64,000 bases of DNA from JADCRZ01 sp037718865 (GTDB taxonomy: Bacteria; Bacteroidota; Bacteroidia; Chitinophagales; Chitinophagaceae): the NCBI GenBank assembly GCA_037718865.1, contig JBBJMP010000016.1, positions 1-64,000 on the forward strand. Reading direction: 5' to 3'. The notes beneath the pieces are model-generated. The model did no database searches. It was not told the origin of the DNA and was given only the letters and a program-made list of their open reading frames with translations. The first letter of the stretch is position 1. The number at the start of each line of letters is the position of its first letter. Positions 32,905 through 40,440 of the stretch are shown piece after piece. Position numbers and translations under genes: made by a program.

Positions 32905-32926
32905 CCCGTACCCTTCAAGGGCCGGG
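32905..32926 (-). terminator. Hairpin after the symporter gene
   Basis: CCCGTACCCTTCAAGGGCCGGG is nearly self-complementary around CCCTTCAAGGG and begins four bases after the symporter stop codon. It lacks a T-run on the minus strand, so it may be a processing or REP-like hairpin rather than a true terminator. Confidence 0.4.
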
Positions 32927-32929
32927 TAT

Positions 32930-34672
32930 TTAACCCGTTTCTTCGGGGCGAGGTTGGTGTTGGTTCTTTCCAGACCTCTGTTTGTCCGGCATGATAACCT
33001 CCCAGCAAATACTTAAAATCACCACGCCTAAAGCCCCGATTACAATCAGCCATAAAAATCCGATTTTCGATTTCCAGAACAGTAAAACTATACCTGCCTC
33101 TACAATCAACGCACTCCAAAAAGTAGCCCTTGCTCCAACCCTTTTTATATAGAATGCGACAAGGAAAATACCCAGGATCGTTCCATAAAACAGAGACCCC
33201 AGTATATTTACCGCTTCTATAAGGCTGCCCATATTACCTGCGAACTGCGCAACAAAAACGGAGAATATCCCCCAGCCGAAAGTATACCACTTTGAAGTGG
33301 AATAATCCTCAAGCTCGGAACTATCCTTCCTGAAAAATTTTTTATGAATATCCACTACTGAAATAGACGCCAGTGAATTCAATGCCGCTGCAATACTGCC
33401 CCAGGAGGCCAGGAAAATAACAGCTATCAACAAGCCGACCAAACCTTTCGGCATGTGGTCGACTACAAAACGAAGAAAGATATAGTTGGTGTCGCTATGG
33501 TCTCCGCCCACCTCTTTTTTCTGCAAAATTTTTTTAAAATCTGCTCGCAGGCGTTCTGTTTCTGTATTAACCATTTTTAGTTCGTGTTCCGACTTCCCTG
33601 ACGTGATGCCGGCTTTATATTCGCTTACAAAACCCTGAACGAGTTGGGTTTTTTTTGCAGAAAGGGCCTTGTACTGCTTTTGTATAGATTGTAAGGAATC
33701 TTTATAAGGCGAAGACTCCACCCTGGCGATCTGGGTCTCATTAAAAAACAAGGGAGCTTCATTGAACTGGTAAAAAGAAAAAACCAGTGCTCCTACCAAT
33801 AGAATTAAAAATTGCATGGGCACCTTTACCAACCCGTTCATGAGTAAACCAATACGGCTTTCTGATACACTCTTGGCCGTAAGATAACGGCCTACCTGGC
33901 TTTGGTCGGTTCCGAAATAAGATAGAGCAAGAAAAAAGCCTCCGATGAGGCCGCTCCAGATGTTGTAGCGATCCTCCCAGTTAAATCCCTTATCTGTGAC
34001 GCCGGTCGTAATTACGTTCAATTTTCCCAATTTGCCACTGACTTTCAGGGCATCGATGAAACCAACATCTTTTGGCAACATATGTACTACCATCCAGCCA
34101 GTAATAAACATTCCGGCAAATATCACCAGGAACTGCAATTGCTGGGTATAGGCCACTGCTTTGGCCCCACCGGTTACGGTATAGATGATGAGTATTCCAC
34201 CCATGAAAATATTTGTCCAGTAGATGTTCCATCCAAAGAGAGAAGAAAGAATGATAGATGGGGCATATACGCTGATGCCTGTAGACAACCCACGTTGCAG
34301 TAAAAACAAAAAAGAAGTAAGTGTCCGGGTTTTTACATCAAAGCGGTTCTCAAGATATTCATAGGCAGTAAACACTTTTAACCGGTGAAAGATGGGAACG
34401 AAGGTTATACATAACACAACCATAGCCAGGGGTAGTCCGAAATAATACTGCACAAACCGCATTCCGTCCGTATAGGCCTGTCCGGGTGCTGATAAAAAAG
34501 TTATGGCGCTGGCCTGGGTGCCCATGATGCTCAAGAGGATCAGGTACCAGGGCATAGTGCGATTACTGAGAAAATAGCCATCCAGGTTTTTTGTTGTTTT
34601 GCTTTTATATAAGCCGTAAGTAACAATGGCCAGCAGTGTCGTTCCCAGTACTATCCAATCGGCCTGGCTCAT
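32930..34672 (-). CDS. Sodium:solute symporter (SSS family)
   Basis: The 580-residue protein has about 13 hydrophobic helices. The N-terminus ADWIVLGTTLLAIVTYGLYKS is followed by the SSS signature area LDGYFLSNRTMPWYLILLS and GTQASAITFLSAPGQAYTDG. It would import a small organic solute with Na+. Between the helices near residue 300 and 400, an inserted stretch of about 75 charged residues (QKQYKALSAKKTQLVQ, SEHELKMVNTETERLRADF) forms a probable coiled coil, which is unusual for this family. The ATG overlaps the stop codon of a 41-residue membrane protein (ATGA). The PIG-L deacetylase upstream on the same strand suggests a deacetylated sugar or related solute, as inference only. Confidence 0.92.
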   Translation of the reverse strand: MSQADWIVLGTTLLAIVTYGLYKSKTTKNLDGYFLSNRTMPWYLILLSIMGTQASAITFLSAPGQAYTDGMRFVQYYFGLPLAMVVLCITFVPIFHRLKVFTAYEYLENRFDVKTRTLTSFLFLLQRGLSTGISVYAPSIILSSLFGWNIYWTNIFMGGILIIYTVTGGAKAVAYTQQLQFLVIFAGMFITGWMVVHMLPKDVGFIDALKVSGKLGKLNVITTGVTDKGFNWEDRYNIWSGLIGGFFLALSYFGTDQSQVGRYLTAKSVSESRIGLLMNGLVKVPMQFLILLVGALVFSFYQFNEAPLFFNETQIARVESSPYKDSLQSIQKQYKALSAKKTQLVQGFVSEYKAGITSGKSEHELKMVNTETERLRADFKKILQKKEVGGDHSDTNYIFLRFVVDHMPKGLVGLLIAVIFLASWGSIAAALNSLASISVVDIHKKFFRKDSSELEDYSTSKWYTFGWGIFSVFVAQFAGNMGSLIEAVNILGSLFYGTILGIFLVAFYIKRVGARATFWSALIVEAGIVLLFWKSKIGFLWLIVIGALGVVILSICWEVIMPDKQRSGKNQHQPRPEETG

Positions 34673-34794
34673 GCAAAATATTTAGTGAAGAAAGAAAATA
34701 ATATGATGAGGGCAACCAGGAAGATGATGATAAAAGCATACCAATGGTTCCACGATCGGAATAAGGGAATACGTTCATTTGATTCATCTTCCAT
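34669..34794 (-). CDS. Tiny membrane protein coupled to the symporter
   Basis: The 41-residue protein has a charged start (MEDESNERIPLFRSWNHW), one helix (WYAFIIIFLVALIILFSFF) and the end TKYFA. Its stop codon shares bases with the symporter start (ATGA), which indicates coupled translation. The pattern (short acidic N-terminus, SWxxWY, one helix, basic aromatic tail) resembles accessory subunits of Na+ symporters, but I recognise no named family. The size makes it easy to miss. Confidence 0.7.
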   Translation of the reverse strand: MEDESNERIPLFRSWNHWYAFIIIFLVALIILFSFFTKYFA

Positions 34795-34801
34795 ATCTTG
34801 A

Positions 34802-34960
34802 TCATTTTCTATTTGATGACATAGAGGCAACCAATAAACCGAGCACCACACCGATCAACAGGCCAACTGGGACGCGTTTTATGAATAAGCCGATCAACAC
34901 TCCTGAAATGACGACGAGTGCGATGGTTATGTTCCGCCTTTGTTCTGAAGGTTTATTCAT
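34802..34960 (-). CDS. Small two-helix membrane protein
   Basis: The 52-residue protein reads MNKPSEQRRN, then two hydrophobic segments (ITIALVVISGVLIGLFI and GLLIGVVLGLLVASM) separated by KRVPV, and ends SSNRK. It lies seven bases upstream of the 41-residue membrane protein gene, on the same strand, and completes a three-gene run with the symporter. I recognise no family. The clean hairpin topology and tight spacing support a real gene. A role in membrane insertion or regulation of the symporter is inferred only from position. Confidence 0.65.
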   Translation of the reverse strand: MNKPSEQRRNITIALVVISGVLIGLFIKRVPVGLLIGVVLGLLVASMSSNRK

Positions 34961-35032
34961 TGAAATTTTTAATTGACCCTTTATCGACTTTTATGAATAA
35001 TTGCAAACCCCATTTAATGCTTCATCTCGAAT

Positions 35033-35079
35033 CACTTTGTGGTTTTTTTTAACCATAAAGGTCACAAAGTAATACACAA
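35033..35079. repeat. Intergenic inverted repeat (CTTTGTGGTT...AACCATAAAGG type)
   Basis: CACTTTGTGGTTTTTTTTAACCATAAAGG is followed by TCACAAAGT. The arms ACTTTGTGGTT and AACCATAAAG can fold, and CACAAAGT repeats the left end inverted. It lies between the PIG-L deacetylase gene and the two small membrane genes. Confidence 0.45.
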
Positions 35080-35128
35080 AGAAGACGCCAAGACCTCTTA
35101 TCCCCTTCTTAGAGGAATTCTTCACATC

Positions 35129-37648
35129 TCACAACTTCTTCGAAGCGCTGGCATTTTTTCCCTTGTTTAAAGCAATCATGTTTGCAAGCAGCCTGTAACT
35201 CCCGGTTACTCCGGCAGGTAACTCCCTGAAAAATACCAGTCCCGTATACACGAAAATTCCGTTGCCATATTTTGTCATGATCAGGCTGCCTTCATCTTGC
35301 TTCTCGCCGGGATCATTCATCGAAAAGATTGTTTCGTAATGGCTGTCCCAGTTTTGTGCATGATAAATGCTTCTTTCCTGCACCCAGTTATCAAAATCTT
35401 CAGCGGTGATCTTGTTAGGGTAATTCATCACGGGGTGATCTGGTTTCAATACTTTCACTTTGGCATTTTCATCAGAGACCCTGGTGCGGGTGATATTGAA
35501 CGCATAAGGTCCTATTTTTGCCTTAACCGGTCCAAGCTGACTTGATGTATTATATTGTACAATCAGATTACCTCCCTGCTTTACGTAATCCATCAACTTT
35601 TCATGATACGTGTTGAGCGATTCCTTGACATTGTACGCCCTCACCCCGGTAAGAATAGCATCAAATTGAGAAAGATCTGCGTTCGACAGGTCGTTGTCGC
35701 CAAGCATGGTAACCTCATAACCCATCTGGCGTAATGCAGTTGGCACATAATCACCCGCACCTTCGATATAACCCAGTTTTTTTCCGACTATTTGCAGGTC
35801 GAGTTTAACCACATTTGCTTTTGCTTCAGGAAAATAAACAATGGGAGGTATATGGTCGTGCTTAATTTCTTTAAGGTCCCTGGAATAAACACTTTCGTTC
35901 ATGACCGCATTCAACCCAACCACTTCCTTCAGTACAGATCCGCTTTTCTGTCTGACATTGAAACTTACCTGGTTCGCTTTATTAAATGCATTACCGGCTT
36001 TCCATTCGTAATGCATGTTCGAATTGTTGCCGTTAGCCAGTCCGGCGGGCAGCGAGAGGCTTAAGCGGGCATCTACGGTGTCTGTGTAAGACCTTAATTG
36101 CATACCAACCATCGCCATATTATTTTTATCAAGGAACACTGTTTTTAAAGCAGGATAGACAACAATGCGAGGATATACGTAAACGGGTTCGTAGATCTCT
36201 CCCTTCACCGGGTCAGTATATTTATATCTTACCGGTTTAGTGAGAACCAGGTCTTCGCCCTCAACATTTAGCGTAAATAAAACTTCGAGAGCGGGTTTTG
36301 TATCAGCGTTCCCAATAAGTAACTGGTCTTTTACTTCAAAAGAGCCTTGTTTCATTTCCTGTTCCAGCCAATAGGGCTGCGTTACCGGCTTTGAAGCCGG
36401 AATATAAACCGGTTTTGTAATAATCAGATTACGGTTTAATTCCAGTGAACGGTTCAATGACGAATCAAATCCTTCCAACATGATCTTTTTGATAAGTACT
36501 GCATTGCCATTGCGGTTATTCATAAAGAAGTTAATCCTTAATGAATCGGCTTGTACAACATAAGGCTGGTTTGCGGTTGCCTCGATCCACAATCCGCTGC
36601 ATGCTTCAATAAGCTGTTTGACTTCCTTTATTTTCTGCTCTTTCCAATAGCCTTCTTCGAGGCCCTGAAGGCTGCGATACAGTTCTACCAAACCTTTTAC
36701 CGATTTACCCGGTTCAAACAAAGCATATTCATTGATTAATTGTTCGATTTTCCCTTGAATAAGTTCACCGCCTTTTACCCTGTCCCAATTTGTATTTACA
36801 GCATCAAATAAATGGTTTTTCGGAAGTTCGCCCTTCCAGGGCGAAAAATATTCAAGCGCTTCGCCTCGCTGGCGGGCAATGCCAAAGCCCTGGCTTTTAT
36901 GCTGACTCCGGCTTTCTGCAGCAATTTCACCATAGCCTTTTCCTATGAGCGGGTTGAAGGTTCCTACATCAATCTTCAGCTGGTCTTCTGCCTGGGTGTT
37001 GGTGCCGCCAAAATTAAACGTGTTCCAAACTATCCTTTCTGTCTGCCAGGCCTTTACGTATTTTAGTTGTTCGGGAAACCTGGCGGGGTCCGCTGCAGCA
37101 GAGAACGCTTCAACGGCCAGGACTGCGGAAGCCGAATGGTGTCCGTGGCCCGCGCGGTTGTCCTGCGGAAAACGGGTTATAATAACGTCGGGGCGAAACC
37201 TCCGGATGATCCACACCACATCTGATAAGATCTTATTTTTATCCCAGATGCGTAACGCTTCTTCGGTGCTTTTGGAAAATCCAAAGTCATAGGCCCTTGT
37301 GAAGTATTGCTCCGCGCCGTCTATCCTCCGGGCGGCCAATAATTCCTGGGTCCGGATCATTCCGAGTTCGATGCCTTGTTCGTTGCCGATCAGGTTTTGG
37401 CCGCCATCACCCCTGGTTAAAGACAGGTAACCGGTGCGGTACAGCTTGTCCTTGACGAAATAAGCCATTAACCGGGTGTTTTCATCATCCGGATGTGCGG
37501 CAACATATAAAACTGAACCAAGTACATTTAATTTTTTTAATCCAAGCAATATATCTGAAGAGGATAATGCCTGAGGAGTTTGGGCGGTTACATATGATGC
37601 AATGAATGCCAATATTAAAAACCATGGAAATTGAAATCGCTGCATCAT
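35129..37648 (-). CDS. Exported PIG-L/LmbE-family deacetylase with large C-terminal region
   Basis: This 839-residue protein begins with a signal peptide (MMQRFQFPWFLILAFIASYV, cut near TAQTP). The N-terminal LmbE-like domain (about 40-270) carries the zinc site AAHPDDENTRL (His52, Asp55) and the second ligand block DNRAGHGHHSASAV near residue 165. Family members remove N-acetyl groups from sugars or mycothiol/bacillithiol-type compounds. The export signal points here to a periplasmic sugar substrate. The long C-terminus (about 330-839) contains beta-sandwich-like regions and, from about 620, a GATase-like fold (LDLQIVGKKLGYIEGAGDYV...DAILTGVRAYN). It is read with the M14 peptidase upstream and the symporter group downstream. 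Confidence 0.88.
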   Translation of the reverse strand: MMQRFQFPWFLILAFIASYVTAQTPQALSSSDILLGLKKLNVLGSVLYVAAHPDDENTRLMAYFVKDKLYRTGYLSLTRGDGGQNLIGNEQGIELGMIRTQELLAARRIDGAEQYFTRAYDFGFSKSTEEALRIWDKNKILSDVVWIIRRFRPDVIITRFPQDNRAGHGHHSASAVLAVEAFSAAADPARFPEQLKYVKAWQTERIVWNTFNFGGTNTQAEDQLKIDVGTFNPLIGKGYGEIAAESRSQHKSQGFGIARQRGEALEYFSPWKGELPKNHLFDAVNTNWDRVKGGELIQGKIEQLINEYALFEPGKSVKGLVELYRSLQGLEEGYWKEQKIKEVKQLIEACSGLWIEATANQPYVVQADSLRINFFMNNRNGNAVLIKKIMLEGFDSSLNRSLELNRNLIITKPVYIPASKPVTQPYWLEQEMKQGSFEVKDQLLIGNADTKPALEVLFTLNVEGEDLVLTKPVRYKYTDPVKGEIYEPVYVYPRIVVYPALKTVFLDKNNMAMVGMQLRSYTDTVDARLSLSLPAGLANGNNSNMHYEWKAGNAFNKANQVSFNVRQKSGSVLKEVVGLNAVMNESVYSRDLKEIKHDHIPPIVYFPEAKANVVKLDLQIVGKKLGYIEGAGDYVPTALRQMGYEVTMLGDNDLSNADLSQFDAILTGVRAYNVKESLNTYHEKLMDYVKQGGNLIVQYNTSSQLGPVKAKIGPYAFNITRTRVSDENAKVKVLKPDHPVMNYPNKITAEDFDNWVQERSIYHAQNWDSHYETIFSMNDPGEKQDEGSLIMTKYGNGIFVYTGLVFFRELPAGVTGSYRLLANMIALNKGKNASASKKL

Positions 37649-37692
37649 ATTTAAATTGTTGAATTATCGACCGCGAAGATAGAATATCTTAG

Positions 37693-40266
37693 CTACTGCC
37701 CTACCATGAAAACCGCATTGCAGAATAGAAGCTTGCCGTTTTCCCAAAAGCCTCTGAATAACACATCATCTGCCAGGTAAACAACGCTTCCCCTGCCCAT
37801 CTCCTGGACCCCGAACAGCAATCCGTCTTTTAATTTTTCCTGAGCTTTGGAACCAAGGAACCCACTTATATAATTATCTTTCTTTAATATTCCCACGTTC
37901 CAGCCGCCCTCACGGATAAATTCATAAACGGCATTATCCTGTTTAAGGGTGAAATAATAATCCGGGTAACCGTAACCAAGTGGATGTGAATTATCCAGTT
38001 GCACTTTATAAATGGTTCCGGAATTCAGGGAAATCAGGTCATCCCTGGTGCGGTTGTCATATTTTTTTACCGGGAGATAAGGATCCTTTTCCTCCTCCGT
38101 TTCCTTCTTCTTTTTATCTTCCTCCTTACTTTTGATACCCCATTCTGCGTTCGCCAACTGATTTACGGAGCCTTCCATAGCAATCAGTTTTCCGCCCTGG
38201 CGCACCCAAGACTTTAATTGCTCGTTAAAAACCTTGTCAGTGATAAACCGGTAGTTTCCATTTGGAATTATAATCACGTTATACTTCCTCCAGTCAATCC
38301 TTCCAAAATCGTTAGCATACAATAGCGATACCGGATAATTCAATTGTTGCTCAAAAAAATGCCAGATGGCGCCAAAAGCATTTACATCGGTAGATTCACC
38401 ACCCATGAGAGCGACCCGGGGAGGCTGAATAACCCTTACCTTGCTGCCACCCAGGTCAACCCCTTTATCCACGAAACCGGTAAACACAGATTCAACAGGA
38501 TGAAGATCTCCATTGGACACGGCAGCCTGGTGAACGGTATCAAACAGCCTGTCGCCGAACCTGGAATTAGCCGCTTTAGTAATGATCAGCGTGCCGGCGT
38601 CGAAATCTTTTCCGTTTACGCTGAAGGGCTGTTCATGATATCGAACCCTGACGCCTGTTTGTAACAGGCGTGCCAGCACCCTGGCAGAAGACAAATGTTT
38701 CCATGGGATAACATATGCATAAGCATTCCGCCGGCCGTTCCTGTTTCCTATAGAGTCACGCGAACGATGTTGATCCGGAGATGGAGGAAGCATCTTTTGT
38801 TTTGCAGCTTGTTTAATCGCATAGGCTTCTAATCCTAATGCATAGGGAAGGGACCAGGCTGTTATATCGTAGGGCCTGGATAATACTTCACCCTGCTTTG
38901 ACCTGGGTTCAAACAATACTTTCAGCATGACTGACTTGGGCTGGTACGCCGAAATAAGTATATCGTTTTCTTCTATAGTAACCGGTTCATCCTTACCTGA
39001 AATGTAATTAAAGCCCCGGAGCGTTTCCTTCGACTGCGCATAACCGTAACTGATACCATTGTTCCGCAAATACCTGTTTATCACCGTTTCAAGGGCAGCA
39101 CTGGTAGACCGGCGTTTGATAAGATAGGTAATATATTCGCCGGCAGGTTTTGCCAGGGCATCACTATAAAATTTTCGAAATTCCTTTACAAGCCTGGCTG
39201 CATTTTGGGAACTGATCTCTATGGTGGAGAGTGAAGTTGTATGATGATGGGTCAGGCGGTCTTCCAGGGTAAGCGTATCACCGTCTTCCGTGATCACTGC
39301 TAAAGCGCCTGCTCCTCCACCACCCTGTTCGTAGGTCATACCGATGGCACCGTGAAACGTAGGATAAGTATCGCCGTAACTAGGGTAAAACAGGTCGAAT
39401 CCACCGCCTTTTGTAAAGTAGAGCCAGCCCTTCTGATCGAAATATTTTGCATTGTTACGCCCGAGCATTGTTTGATATTCTTTTTGCCACGGAGTGATCA
39501 CTTCATGATACGGCTCAGCAGCCGGGGCAAAGTAATAGGGATTGTTATAGTACTGTTCGTGGAAATCCGCATGTACTTGCGGCAGCCATTCATTATACAG
39601 TTTTACCCGTTGTTGGGATTCCAGCTGGACCTGCCAGGCCCAGTCGCGGTTGAGATCGAAATAGTAATGATTGGTTCTTCCATACGGCCACGATTCGATG
39701 TGCTCCCGTGACTGCGGATCAGGATTGAACTGTTTGCCGGCGATGGAAGTAAACCAGTTTACATAACGGTCACGCCCATCCGGATTTATACAGGGATCAA
39801 TGACCACTACCGTATTTTTCAGCCACTCCTTTGTGCCGGCATTGGAGGGATCTACCAGGGCAAACAAGGTAAGCATTGCCGCTTCCGAGGATGAAGCTTC
39901 GTTGCCATGCACATTATAACTTAACCATACAATCGCCGGAGCATTCAGGTCCGGTTGCACATTGCTGCTGCCAAGATTTGCCAACCGGAGATTGTTTTCC
40001 CGGATCTCTTCCAGCCTTTTAATATTCCCGGCAGCAGAAATGAATGTTACGATAAGGGGTCTTCCTTCGTTGGTAACGCCGTATTGATGTACCTGGGCAA
40101 CATCCCGCGCCTGCTGCGCCACGTGATTAAAATAGTTTACCAGCTTCCAGTGAGGCGTAAACCGGCTTCCCAATGCATAACCTAAAAATTTTTCCGGAGA
40201 TTGAACCTGGGCAATTATGGTAGCAACAGCCAGGGAAAAGGTAAACAGCAAAAATGTCTTCCTCAT
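37693..40266 (-). CDS. Exported M14 zinc carboxypeptidase
   Basis: From the ATG at 40266 the protein has 857 residues with a signal peptide (MRKTFLLFTFSLAVATIIAQ). The catalytic domain (about 25-340) shows VHGNEASSSEAAM (zinc ligands His120 and Glu123), DPCINPDGRDRYVNW and HADFHEQYYNNPY (third ligand area). It would trim residues from peptides or peptidoglycan in the periplasm. The C-terminal half contains a GATase-like segment (YNVIIIPNGNYRFITD) similar in layout to the C-terminus of the deacetylase downstream. A charged low-complexity loop (KEEDKKKKETEEEKD) lies near residue 755. An earlier ATG (40326) would put 20 polar residues before the signal peptide. Confidence 0.9.
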   Translation of the reverse strand: MRKTFLLFTFSLAVATIIAQVQSPEKFLGYALGSRFTPHWKLVNYFNHVAQQARDVAQVHQYGVTNEGRPLIVTFISAAGNIKRLEEIRENNLRLANLGSSNVQPDLNAPAIVWLSYNVHGNEASSSEAAMLTLFALVDPSNAGTKEWLKNTVVVIDPCINPDGRDRYVNWFTSIAGKQFNPDPQSREHIESWPYGRTNHYYFDLNRDWAWQVQLESQQRVKLYNEWLPQVHADFHEQYYNNPYYFAPAAEPYHEVITPWQKEYQTMLGRNNAKYFDQKGWLYFTKGGGFDLFYPSYGDTYPTFHGAIGMTYEQGGGGAGALAVITEDGDTLTLEDRLTHHHTTSLSTIEISSQNAARLVKEFRKFYSDALAKPAGEYITYLIKRRSTSAALETVINRYLRNNGISYGYAQSKETLRGFNYISGKDEPVTIEENDILISAYQPKSVMLKVLFEPRSKQGEVLSRPYDITAWSLPYALGLEAYAIKQAAKQKMLPPSPDQHRSRDSIGNRNGRRNAYAYVIPWKHLSSARVLARLLQTGVRVRYHEQPFSVNGKDFDAGTLIITKAANSRFGDRLFDTVHQAAVSNGDLHPVESVFTGFVDKGVDLGGSKVRVIQPPRVALMGGESTDVNAFGAIWHFFEQQLNYPVSLLYANDFGRIDWRKYNVIIIPNGNYRFITDKVFNEQLKSWVRQGGKLIAMEGSVNQLANAEWGIKSKEEDKKKKETEEEKDPYLPVKKYDNRTRDDLISLNSGTIYKVQLDNSHPLGYGYPDYYFTLKQDNAVYEFIREGGWNVGILKKDNYISGFLGSKAQEKLKDGLLFGVQEMGRGSVVYLADDVLFRGFWENGKLLFCNAVFMVGQ

Positions 40267-40345
40267 GAACTCAAATGGGTTTTGACAGCAAGTTAGAAAA
40301 CCTTGATGGTCAGGCAAGCGTTTCATGAATACCTGCTTAACAGAC

Positions 40346-40437
40346 CTTCAAGGTTTTGCTGAATTTTATGATAAAACCCCAAAGGCCCATAAACAAATCC
40401 CGGGAAAAAAATCTGTTTAACGAACCTTCAGGGTTTC
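40346..40437. repeat. Repeated ACCTTCAAGGTTT motif
   Basis: AACAGACCTTCAAGGTTTTG (about 40347) and TTAACGAACCTTCAGGGTTTC (about 40417) lie about 70 bp apart, with a weaker inverse copy near 40298 (AAAACCTTGATGG). They fill the gap between the M14 peptidase gene and the TonB receptor gene. Confidence 0.45.
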
Positions 40438-40440
40438 TGT

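Noticed and set aside
34605..34805. 66-codon frame over the 41-residue membrane protein gene
   Set aside because: It overlaps the small membrane gene in another frame and has no hydrophobic helix or coupling to the symporter.
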